Shown in pieces: positions 1 to 6,644 of a stretch of DNA of 10,752 bases. Position numbers and translations under genes: made by a program. The first letter of the stretch is position 1. The number at the start of each line of letters is the position of its first letter. Where the stretch lies: the NCBI GenBank assembly GCA_028711965.1, contig JAQTRD010000009.1:1-10752 (forward strand), written 5' to 3'. The notes under the pieces are model-generated. The model ran no database searches. It worked only from the letters and a program-made list of their open reading frames with translations, and was not told where the DNA came from. The DNA is from Candidatus Colwelliibacteriota bacterium (GTDB taxonomy: Bacteria; Patescibacteriota; Minisyncoccia; UBA6257; Colwellbacteraceae).

Positions 1-982
<982 letters not shown>

Positions 983-1078
983 ATCGCTTAAAAACTAATG
1001 AGATTTAATTTTGTCCCACCTCGCTCCTATGGAGTTAAGCGGGACGATCCAAAAATACGATTCTTACCTGTTTACCAT

Positions 1079-1103
1079 TCTTATGAACTACTCATTCATA
1101 AGA
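1079..1103 (-). other. 9-bp leader hairpin
   Basis: On the minus strand TCTTATGAA (1103-1095) pairs perfectly with TTCATAAGA (1087-1079) around a 7-base loop. It has no T-run after it, so it is not a terminator. Its place about 100 nt before the mature 23S end suits a processing or leader-folding element; that role is inferred. Confidence 0.5.
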
Positions 1104-1108
1104 GCGTT

Positions 1109-1141
1109 GATTTCTTCCAAAATAACAATTTGAAAGAAATC
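1109..1141 (-). other. 13-bp A/T-rich leader hairpin
   Basis: On the minus strand GATTTCTTTCAAA (1141-1129) pairs with TTTGGAAGAAATC (1121-1109), with one T-G wobble and a 7-base loop. A perfect stem this long is unlikely by chance in 33 bases. It is a candidate RNase III-type processing stem or a structural element of the leader; nothing in the sequence decides between these. Confidence 0.55.
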
Positions 1142-1189
1142 GTTTTTGACTTTCCGATTGTCAAGATTCTGTCGCTTCTATCAGGACTG

Positions 1190-1210
1190 AAAAACCGCTC
1201 GGAGAGCGGT
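1190..1210 (-). terminator. Intrinsic-terminator-like hairpin inside the 23S leader
   Basis: On the minus strand ACCGCTC (1210-1204), loop TCC, and GAGCGGT (1200-1194) form a 7-bp GC-rich stem followed directly by a T-run (1194-1190). It lies about 70-90 nt after the predicted start site and about 210 nt before the 23S gene, so full termination here would silence 23S from this promoter. The ACC at its base (1208-1210) is also the 3' end of the preceding hairpin, so the two folds compete. It could be an attenuator, the 3' end of a short RNA, or a stem overridden by rRNA antitermination. Confidence 0.5.
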
Positions 1211-1248
1211 CTTGACTTAGCCGGCGAACGCCGTTTAAGGCAAGTACC
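1208..1248 (-). other. Long interrupted hairpin upstream of the terminator-like stem
   Basis: Minus-strand pairing: GGT (1248-1246) with ACC (1210-1208), CTTG (1244-1241) with CAAG (1214-1211), CTTA (1239-1236) with TAAG (1219-1216), and CGGC (1233-1230) with GCCG (1225-1222), capped by GTTC. There is one bulge, one mismatch and a 2x2 internal loop. Its last three bases are shared with the terminator-like stem. I do not recognise it as a known riboswitch or T-box. Confidence 0.45.
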
Positions 1249-1280
1249 TCTTCCTGGTTCGTACGGTTATTATCATCTAC

Positions 1281-1340
1281 CGGATGAGTATAGAGACAGA
1301 AACAACCTCTGTCAAGAGGTTGTTTCTTAAAAAAAACAGG
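1281..1340 (-). promoter_or_regulatory. Near-consensus sigma70-type promoter for the 23S transcript
   Basis: On the minus strand a perfect TTGACA (1315-1310) is followed by a 17-base spacer and TATACT (1292-1287), five of six matches to the -10 consensus. The expected start is a G near 1280. An A/T tract of eight T and two A (1338-1329) sits at about -49 to -58, where an UP element would lie. Strong -35, ideal spacing and an UP-like tract are what a stable-RNA promoter should look like. It points at the 23S gene and begins right after the MscS-like gene stop at 1347. Confidence 0.8.
1298..1327. promoter_or_regulatory. 12-bp inverted repeat with the -35 hexamer as its loop
   Basis: AGAAACAACCTC (1298-1309) and its exact reverse complement GAGGTTGTTTCT (1316-1327) flank six bases, 1310-1315, which are precisely the -35 TTGACA of the 23S promoter. 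It is not an intrinsic terminator in either direction: on the minus strand the T-run comes before the stem, and on the plus strand an A-run follows it. A dimeric DNA-binding protein centred here would cover the -35 and one turn on each side, so an operator is the natural reading. A cruciform-prone or chance structure is possible. Confidence 0.65.
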
Positions 1341-1346
1341 ATAAAC

Positions 1347-2048
1347 CTAGCGATTTTCGATCTTATCCTCAAGCATGTCGAGGACTTTTTCAGCTTTATC
1401 CTTTCCACCCAACCCGAAGGCCAATGCGAGCGCCAATCCGGCTGAAGCGGTGGCGATAAGGATGATATTTGTGAGATTCGTCTGGATAAAGCCCGTATCT
1501 ATTCCGAGCTTTTCAAGAGCGGAGATAACGCCAAAAATCATCACAACCCACCAGGTAAGAGATCCTAGGAACTTCGCGGAAGTAAGTTTCGCGCCCATAA
1601 CGGAAGCATTAACCACCTTGCGAAGAAACTGCGCGAGAAATGCGGCGACAAAGAGAATAAGAACCGCGACAATGAGACGCGAGAATATCCACACGAGCGC
1701 CATATTTACGAACGCAGAGAGAGTGGTGAGACCGAGTATGTCGAAAATACCGATCGCAAAAATGAGCACCACTATCCAATAGACCACTTTACCCAAAAAC
1801 ATTCCGGAGTTGAGACCAACGCCAGCCCGTTGAAGGTAGCGGTCGAAACCAAGCTTGCGAAGAACGACATCGAGCTTAACGAAGGATATAACCTTCATCA
1901 CGGCGAAATCGAGCGCTCTCGCGATAAGGAGACCGACTATCAGGAAAATAATCGCGCCCAAGAGGTTTGGAATAAAACCAAAAACGCCGTTCAAAACCCC
2001 GGTCATCGATTGTACCCAGATGTCTCTCCAAATTTGCAGTGAAGTCAT
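1347..2048 (-). CDS. MscS-like conserved TM-helix membrane protein, pore-only form
   Basis: This 233-residue, very hydrophobic protein has about five membrane segments (roughly residues 22-47, 85-106, 118-142, 162-180, 190-213). The stretch IPNLLGAIIFLIVGLLIA (26-43) is typical of the conserved TM-helix repeat seen in mechanosensitive-channel-related proteins. The last segment, ASAGLALALAFGLGGKDKAE (201-220), resembles the small-residue-rich pore helix of MscS. The protein then stops after a short charged tail, so the MscS beta domain and vestibule are absent. A role in ion flow or osmotic release is inferred from family resemblance. The ATG at 2048 has no clear Shine-Dalgarno (AAAAAAGATTTCA precedes it). 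It has its own extended -10 promoter about 35 nt upstream, so it may be transcribed apart from the genes before it. Its stop lies only 31 bases from the -35 of the 23S promoter. Confidence 0.8.
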   Translation of the reverse strand: MTSLQIWRDIWVQSMTGVLNGVFGFIPNLLGAIIFLIVGLLIARALDFAVMKVISFVKLDVVLRKLGFDRYLQRAGVGLNSGMFLGKVVYWIVVLIFAIGIFDILGLTTLSAFVNMALVWIFSRLIVAVLILFVAAFLAQFLRKVVNASVMGAKLTSAKFLGSLTWWVVMIFGVISALEKLGIDTGFIQTNLTNIILIATASAGLALALAFGLGGKDKAEKVLDMLEDKIENR

Positions 2049-2082
2049 TGAAATCTTTTTTATTTTCGACCTTTCCGTGTAC

Positions 2083-2098
2083 TAACTCCATTATATCA
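2083..2098 (-). promoter_or_regulatory. Extended -10 promoter for the MscS-like gene
   Basis: The minus strand reads TGATATAAT (2098-2090), a perfect TATAAT preceded by the TGN extension. The predicted start is an A near 2083, giving a leader of about 35 nt before the ATG at 2048. No good -35 is present at 16-18 bases (TGGTTT or CTGGTT), which is common for extended -10 promoters. It lies in the 99-base gap after the CapA-like gene, where I find no convincing terminator. Confidence 0.6.
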
Positions 2099-2147
2099 GA
2101 ATTAGGGGGCAAAACCAGAAGCGGAGCTGTGAAAAACTTTATACCAA

Positions 2148-3263
2148 TCAGATGGACGGGATGAATACCCCCTCTTTCACGCTCTCTTTTTGAAGTTCGG
2201 ATAAATCATTGCTTCTGTCCGCAAGTTCTTCTAAAAACCGCTTTGATTCTTCTCCTGTCAGAAGCGACGGCTGGCTCAATGAGCTTATTTTAACAGGCGT
2301 TATCCCGTATTTGAACTTTGTTCCTTGGTCGCTTGTCTTTTCGATTTCCACCGAAACCGCAATCGCTCTCATTGTTTCCTCTGAAAAATATTGATCGAAG
2401 ATGAAGTTTCCCAAACTCCAAAATATCGCCTTTCCCTTGTATTCTGAAATAGGCTGGACGACATGGGGATGCCCTCCGATCACCGCGTCAGCTCCGGCAT
2501 CAATCATTTTTTGCGCCGCCGACAGCTGGTTCTTATTGTAAGAGAGATCATATTCTTCTCCCCAATGGGGCATCGCAATCACAACATCGCATATCGCATC
2601 GAGTCTTGAGATATCGGTAAGAATATTATCGAATCCTTTTCCTGATAGAGAGTGGTATCCGACGAGCCCTATTTTAATTCCGTTTTTCTTAAGAACAGCC
2701 GAAACGTCTCCTTGATTCGAGTAGTCTCCAAAAAATAATATGCCTTTCCGCGACAGATTATTCTTTGTTTCCCGAAGTCCGTTTTCTCCAAAATCAAACG
2801 AGTGATTATTCCCTATCAATAAAGCATCGAACCTCTCCGCGAGAGGATTCAAAAATTCGGGAGAGAATGTAAATCTCATTCCGTTTGTTCCCAATGATTC
2901 CGATTTATTTTCCGTTATCGGCCCTTCTAAATTGCCGATTCTAACATCCGCTCGGTCTAAATACTCATCCATATTTCGGAATGGGTAATCGTAATTTCCA
3001 TCTTTACGCGTCAAAGAGAGAACATTTCGGTCGAGCATTATATCGCCTACCACTATAAGAAAGACTTTATCTGCCTTCTCTTTATTTTCAGAAACTGTGC
3101 CACCAAGGCTTGACTCGACTTCAGCAGAGAGACGCGATCCGGTTACTATGAATTGACCAAAAGCCATAAAGAAACCCAGTCCGGCGAATACGAAAAACAC
3201 TACCGCCATAATAAGGCGAGCTATCTTCCCTTTCGCAGCTCCTCTTTCAGCTATATCTGTCAT
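2148..3263 (-). CDS. CapA-family (PGA_cap) metallophosphoesterase-like protein, membrane-anchored
   Basis: The 371-residue protein has an uncleaved N-terminal anchor (about residues 15-40) followed by an extracytoplasmic catalytic domain. The calcineurin-like motifs of the CapA/PGA_cap family appear in order: VGDIMLDR (72-79), NLEGPIT (111-117), GNNHSFDFG (151-159), MPHWGEEYD (231-239), GGHPHVVQP (263-271) and SLGNFIFDQ (283-291). The Asp, Asn and His residues expected to bind two metals are present. Family members are named for poly-gamma-glutamate synthesis, but in genomes lacking capB/capC neighbours, as here, the substrate is unknown; a surface polymer or phosphoester is the cautious guess. 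The start ATG at 3263 overlaps the stop of the glycosylase gene as ATGA, implying translational coupling. There is no Shine-Dalgarno, which fits re-initiation. Confidence 0.9.
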   Translation of the reverse strand: MTDIAERGAAKGKIARLIMAVVFFVFAGLGFFMAFGQFIVTGSRLSAEVESSLGGTVSENKEKADKVFLIVVGDIMLDRNVLSLTRKDGNYDYPFRNMDEYLDRADVRIGNLEGPITENKSESLGTNGMRFTFSPEFLNPLAERFDALLIGNNHSFDFGENGLRETKNNLSRKGILFFGDYSNQGDVSAVLKKNGIKIGLVGYHSLSGKGFDNILTDISRLDAICDVVIAMPHWGEEYDLSYNKNQLSAAQKMIDAGADAVIGGHPHVVQPISEYKGKAIFWSLGNFIFDQYFSEETMRAIAVSVEIEKTSDQGTKFKYGITPVKISSLSQPSLLTGEESKRFLEELADRSNDLSELQKESVKEGVFIPSI

Positions 3264-3859
3264 AACGATTTCAATGATTCAAAATCCTTCTTAAGATCGT
3301 CTATCTTGGATCGATCATAGACTGCGACAGCAGGATGGTAAAGCGGCACAACGCGTACGCGTCCGTAAGCCAATTCGGCAGAAAAAACTTTTCCGTGAAT
3401 CCGGCTTATTGAATCGAGTTCTTGTTCCAGCCCGAGCCTCCTCATAATATAATCCATTGAAAACCGGCCAAGCGTGGCAATGATCTCCGGTTGTATTATT
3501 TCTATCTGCCGATCAAGAAAGGGAGCATAGATTGCTATTTCATTCGGCAGAGGGTCGCGATTCATTGGCGGCCTGTCTTTTACGATGTTTGTTATGTAAA
3601 CGCTCTTTCTGTCAATTCCGGCAGAACCCAGAAGCTCGTCGAGAATGCGCCCTGAGGCTCCGCAAAAAGGCCTGCCCGTTGCCGCTTCGTTTTTTCCCGG
3701 CGCTTCCCCAATCAACATTATTCTCGCTGAATGATCCCCTTCTCCTATTACGGGGAATACTCCATTCTTAATTCTCTCGGCGTAAAGGGGAGAGGCCGCG
3801 AGGCCAAGAACTTCATCTTTTACGGCTTTGAGTTTTTCTTCTTTCTCCGCTTCCGTCAT
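3260..3859 (-). CDS. Uracil-DNA glycosylase, family-4-like, lacking the iron-sulfur cysteines
   Basis: Removes uracil from DNA to start base excision repair. The family 4 motifs are clear: GEAPGKNEAATGRPFCGASG (active-site loop with GRPF), TNIVKDRPPMNRDPLPNEI, and LYHPAVAVY near the C terminus. The ATG at 3859 gives 199 residues, close to the family length. An upstream TTG at 3889 would add ten residues but is less likely. The four cysteines that hold the [4Fe-4S] cluster in the Thermus enzyme are all replaced; by alignment they fall on Leu, Ser, Asp (the KDRPP motif) and Tyr. The catalytic and binding loops look intact, so activity is expected without the cluster. No Shine-Dalgarno is visible; a -10-like TGTTAAAAT sits 7 bases before the ATG. 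The stop overlaps the CapA-like start. Confidence 0.9.
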   Translation of the reverse strand: MTEAEKEEKLKAVKDEVLGLAASPLYAERIKNGVFPVIGEGDHSARIMLIGEAPGKNEAATGRPFCGASGRILDELLGSAGIDRKSVYITNIVKDRPPMNRDPLPNEIAIYAPFLDRQIEIIQPEIIATLGRFSMDYIMRRLGLEQELDSISRIHGKVFSAELAYGRVRVVPLYHPAVAVYDRSKIDDLKKDFESLKSL

Positions 3860-3866
3860 TGGAATG

Positions 3867-3875
3867 ATTTTAACA
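3867..3875 (-). promoter_or_regulatory. Possible extended -10 just upstream of the glycosylase gene
   Basis: TGTTAAAAT (3875-3867, minus strand) matches an extended -10 (TGN plus TAAAAT, five of six). It lies 7 bases before the ATG at 3859, so a start site would fall at or next to the start codon, giving a leaderless message. No proper -35 is spaced from it. Speculative, but a similar arrangement occurs before the full-length DUF2207 gene. Confidence 0.3.
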
Positions 3876-3933
3876 CAGTTAAAAGTCAAAGTATGGAATC
3901 TTGTTTTACGACACTATCCCTAAAGGTTTTTAT

Positions 3934-4626
3934 TTATTTTCCCATACGGCGCTCAGTCGCATTAAACTTGTCAATCGCCGATTTCAATTCTTCTTCTGAA
4001 AATGCCGGCCAAAACGTTTCCGTAAAATAAAGTTGGGCATTTGCCGTGTCCCAAGCCATAAAAGCATCCGACCAATGAGGCTCCCCTCCCGTGCGAATTA
4101 CGAGATCCACCGGAGGCAGTTCTTTCGTCATTAAGCTTTCCTTATAGCTTTCTCGCGTTATTTCAAATGACTGGTCAGCGGCTTTTCTTTCCGCAATATT
4201 TTTTGCGGCTTCAAGTATTTCTCCCGTGCCGCTATAAGCCAACATAAAGGTAAGAGAAGGTCCGTCGTTTTTCTCCGTATTATTTATCAGTTCTTCGCAA
4301 ACATTCTTGAGGCTGTCGGAAAATCTATTGCGCCATTCTCCCAATATTCGAACTCGCGCTTTTCTTTCCGACAACTTAGGAGAATTAAGCAGCCTCTTAA
4401 AGCTATCTTCAAAGACGGAGAAGAGAAAGTCAACTTCCTCTTTACTTCTTTCCGTAACGTTCGCAACGGAAGCTCCCCATATAGTGAGATGTGTTACATC
4501 CATATCAAAAGCGGCGGAGATTATCTGCTCCATCGTTTCCGCTCCTTTTTTATGTCCCATAAACCCGGGGATTCCTTTTTGTTTCGCCCAACGCCGATTG
4601 CCGTCCGGAATTATCGCTAAGTGCAT
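3934..4626 (-). CDS. uppS: Undecaprenyl-diphosphate-synthase-like cis-prenyltransferase, divergent
   Basis: This 230-residue enzyme (E. coli 253) should condense isopentenyl diphosphate units onto a short allylic primer in cis, making the lipid carrier for cell-wall and surface polymers. Motifs seen: IIPDGNRRWAKQKG (5-18) with the catalytic Asp8, GHKKGAET (24-31), the primer loop GASVANVTER (51-60), and VIRTGGE (176-182) followed by SDAFMAWD and LYFTETFWPAF. By alignment from memory to E. coli UppS, Asp26 is kept as Asp8 and Asn74 as Asn56. However Trp75 becomes Val57, Arg77 becomes Glu59, Arg200 becomes His184, and the Mg-binding Glu213 becomes Gln198. It sits 38 bases after the DUF2207 gene and 74 before the glycosylase. 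The ATG start has no Shine-Dalgarno. The fold is secure; product chain length is not. Confidence 0.88.
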   Translation of the reverse strand: MHLAIIPDGNRRWAKQKGIPGFMGHKKGAETMEQIISAAFDMDVTHLTIWGASVANVTERSKEEVDFLFSVFEDSFKRLLNSPKLSERKARVRILGEWRNRFSDSLKNVCEELINNTEKNDGPSLTFMLAYSGTGEILEAAKNIAERKAADQSFEITRESYKESLMTKELPPVDLVIRTGGEPHWSDAFMAWDTANAQLYFTETFWPAFSEEELKSAIDKFNATERRMGK

Positions 4627-4664
4627 AGATTCTATTTGTATATTGTTCGCAATTTAATGATAAA

Positions 4665-6587
4665 TCAACTCGCTCCGCCTCCTCCTCCGCCTCCTCCTCC
4701 GCCGGACGACCCTCCTCCTCCCGATCCACCCCCTCCGGAAGACCCGGTAGCGGAGGAAAATATGCTTGAAAAAGAAGATGAAAATCCGGAGCCGAAAGAA
4801 GAAGGAGAAAAAGATACTCCTCCCGCAATGCCGGCGGGAGAAGAGCTTGAATACCAACTCGGCTGGGGAACGGTTATCCCTTCAAAGGCTCGCGCCCATT
4901 TTTTCTCCAATCCGAATATCATCGCGTACGGCAAATATCTTTCAAACAATTCCGGAGTCAGGTTCTGCAGACGGTACTTCTCGGCGGTTTCAAGGTACAT
5001 CTTGAAACCCAGCCACCTTTCGTTGAGTATCTTCCCTTTAGGAGAAAGTTTTCTTCCGAATATGAGAAAAAATAAGAAATAAATGGCGCAAGAAGCCGCC
5101 ACAACCCAAAACGGGTTGCTTGAAAAATTCCTCACGGCTATGAGTAATGCTATTGTCGCGACAGCTAAAAGCGCAAAAATAGTCGCTATCTCCCTTGCCG
5201 GGTTGGCTCTTTTTCTGTTGAACGAAAACAGTCCTTTTTCGAAAGCACCCGTGTCGCCTTCCGTTTCCGCACGCAGTTTTTTGCCAATCTCACTTATTTT
5301 TTTTGCCAGACTTTCTCTTCTTAAAAAGTTTACCTTAGTCGAAAAGACATCTCCCTCCGAGAAGAGGATGTCCATCAAAGCAACCTCGTATTCTTCAAGG
5401 CCATCTTTTGAGTCGTCCTTCTTTCTTATAATATATTCGCTGATATAAGACCCGCGCTTACGGGTAGCTTTTGCGACAAAAAATAAAATAACGATAAATA
5501 TGAGGCCGAATATTATTGCAGTCCCGCCGGCCCATCCGTATTTCCCGATATTTTCAACAAATGAAACTCCGATAAAGAATATGACAAGAACCATGCCGAC
5601 AACCGCGAAAGCCTGCACTATCCCGCCCAACTCTTTTCTTTTTTCTTCTATAGTCAGATACCCTCTCACAGCAAGATCAACTATGGTTGCGGACCAAGTC
5701 GATCCTCCTATGCTTCCATTCACCAGAACGTCAACCATTGCCGGTCGGATGTTTTCCGGCGGCTCATATTCAGGAATTATTACCCCTCTTGCCGCTTCTC
5801 TTTTCTTAAGCCAGGCCTTGAACCAGATTGTGAAAAAAATAAAGAGTAAAACCGCCGCCGGCCATTGCCAATGAATGAGAATGAAATCAGCCCAATATCC
5901 CGCCTGGCTGACCAGTCCCTTTGGCCATCCGGCAGCTATTGTTACGAAAGTTTCCGGAGGAATATCCGTGGCCGAGAATTCAAATGTTCTCGCGTCTATA
6001 ATTCTTTTTGATCCGGCCTGACTGACGCCTCCCGGCTCGTAATAGACGGCGGAAGACAGTTCGCCGACTGACGCTCCGTCCGGAATACGGACCGTGATAA
6101 CACTCGACATTATGGGAACATCGTATTGGTCTCCGATGGCGTTCCAATACAATTCATCCTTTTCTTTCAAGAAAGAAATAGCTCCATGAAGCTTGTACCT
6201 AACTATCCACTTATGAACCGTATCTTTTAAGTCGTAGTACCAAGACACGGAAACGCTGTCCCCATCTTGAGAGATAAAATATTTTCCCCAACTTCGCGGA
6301 TCAGTTTTTTCAAGATCAAAAAAAGATCTCTCAAGTTCCTTGCCTGTTTCTCCGTCTATGACACTGACGTCAGTCACAGCATCAATGCCTTTAAGCAAGA
6401 TATCCCGCCAGCCTTTGTTATATTCTCCGTCGTATTTGAAGATTTGACTCTCTATTACGTCAACAGTCGAATCACTGTTAACGGTATAATCTATATCGAT
6501 TGATTCATACCTGTAGCTTCTGGCTTCCGCAGCGGCAGGAAATAAAAAAGCCGCTCCAAGGACAAGCGAAAGAATAATCTTCTTCAC
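4665..6587 (-). CDS. DUF2207 membrane protein, full-length, with polyglycine tail
   Basis: The 640-residue protein has the full DUF2207 architecture. A signal peptide (1-22, ending AAAEA) precedes an extracytoplasmic beta-rich domain (about 25-222, with YESIDIDYTVNSDSTVDV). One membrane segment follows (about 231-257), then a cytoplasmic VIIPEYEPP motif (269-277), two segments (323-345, 353-373), a cytoplasmic stretch, and two more segments (465-485, 492-511). The conserved block LSPKGK...LGFKMYLETAEK...LTPELFERYLPYAMIFGLEKKWA spans 514-565. It ends in a Ser/Gly tail (614-640). The family's function is unknown; envelope location is well supported. The start is GTG at 6587: an in-frame TAA lies a few codons upstream and no other Met follows until residue 160. 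AGGA lies only 2 bases from the GTG, too close for a usual ribosome site. It is paralogous to the next gene upstream. Confidence 0.9.
   Translation of the reverse strand: MKKIILSLVLGAAFLFPAAAEARSYRYESIDIDYTVNSDSTVDVIESQIFKYDGEYNKGWRDILLKGIDAVTDVSVIDGETGKELERSFFDLEKTDPRSWGKYFISQDGDSVSVSWYYDLKDTVHKWIVRYKLHGAISFLKEKDELYWNAIGDQYDVPIMSSVITVRIPDGASVGELSSAVYYEPGGVSQAGSKRIIDARTFEFSATDIPPETFVTIAAGWPKGLVSQAGYWADFILIHWQWPAAVLLFIFFTIWFKAWLKKREAARGVIIPEYEPPENIRPAMVDVLVNGSIGGSTWSATIVDLAVRGYLTIEEKRKELGGIVQAFAVVGMVLVIFFIGVSFVENIGKYGWAGGTAIIFGLIFIVILFFVAKATRKRGSYISEYIIRKKDDSKDGLEEYEVALMDILFSEGDVFSTKVNFLRRESLAKKISEIGKKLRAETEGDTGAFEKGLFSFNRKRANPAREIATIFALLAVATIALLIAVRNFSSNPFWVVAASCAIYFLFFLIFGRKLSPKGKILNERWLGFKMYLETAEKYRLQNLTPELFERYLPYAMIFGLEKKWARAFEGITVPQPSWYSSSSPAGIAGGVSFSPSSFGSGFSSSFSSIFSSATGSSGGGGSGGGGSSGGGGGGGGGGAS
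4668..4745 (-). repeat. GGN-rich low-complexity tract encoding the glycine tail
   Basis: The minus strand is a purine-rich run of GGA, GGC and GGT codons with scattered serine codons, giving GGGGSGGGGSSGG and a final run of ten Gly. The plus strand is correspondingly CCTCCTCC-rich. Such a tract is prone to slippage and could form G-rich structures, but glycine tails are usual for DUF2207 proteins, so selection at the protein level explains it. Confidence 0.85.
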
Positions 6588-6593
6588 CTTCCT

Positions 6594-6602
6594 ATTTTAT
6601 CA
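6594..6602 (-). promoter_or_regulatory. Possible extended -10 just upstream of the full-length DUF2207 gene
   Basis: TGATAAAAT (6602-6594, minus strand) fits an extended -10 element and lies 6 bases before the GTG start at 6587, placing a start site at the start codon (leaderless). No -35 is recognisable at the usual distance. Low confidence because A/T-rich intergenic DNA yields such matches easily. Confidence 0.3.
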
Positions 6603-6615
6603 AATGGGCGCCTTC

Positions 6616-6644
6616 CCGCCTATCCGATAAATATTTTCACTATT
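6616..6644. repeat. 29-base direct repeat, left copy
   Basis: Identical over 29 bases (ccgcctatccgat...cactatt on the plus strand) to 7863-7891; similarity extends to 6609 with two mismatches. This copy begins at the stop codon of the short DUF2207 gene and lies in the gap before the full-length gene. It is non-coding here, but it spells the same bases that encode the last residues and stop of the exchanger in the right copy. Confidence 0.95.

Larger units (their letters stand above)
983..1280 (-). other. Hairpin-rich 5' leader of the 23S transcript (no 16S, no tRNA)
   Basis: This fills the gap between the predicted start site near 1280 and the 23S 5' end. I see no 16S sequence, no tRNA cloverleaf and no 5S. 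Read on the minus strand it is a series of stems: a long interrupted hairpin at 1208-1248, a terminator-like hairpin at 1190-1210, a 13-bp A/T-rich stem at 1109-1141, a 9-bp stem at 1079-1103, and a GTCCC/GGGAC stem enclosing CTCC-ATA-GGAG at 1013-1045. Some of these may be processing stems for the 23S precursor. A short GCTCTT at 1105-1100 recalls an rRNA boxA but matches too poorly to call. The plus-strand open frame here is not credible as a gene. Confidence 0.6.

Noticed and set aside
1136..1164. Second TTGACA (1164-1159, minus strand) as another 23S promoter
   Set aside because: The bases 16-18 positions downstream (CGATTT, GATTTC, ATTTCT) do not resemble a -10 box.
1190..1280. tRNA or 5S rRNA in the 23S leader
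   Set aside because: No T-loop, anticodon arm or acceptor pairing fits, and 5S signature segments are absent.
998..1330. Open reading frame of 110 codons on the plus strand in the 23S leader
   Set aside because: It runs antisense through the leader hairpins and promoter, has no domain-like features, and has no ribosome site.
1298..1338. Palindrome next to an A/T run as a terminator for the MscS-like gene
   Set aside because: On the minus strand the T-run precedes the stem, and on the plus strand the stem is followed by A's, so neither direction gives a stem followed by U's.
4621..5082. Proline-rich plus-strand open frame opposite the glycine tail
   Set aside because: It is the complement of the GGN tract of the DUF2207 gene, which has clear homology on the minus strand.
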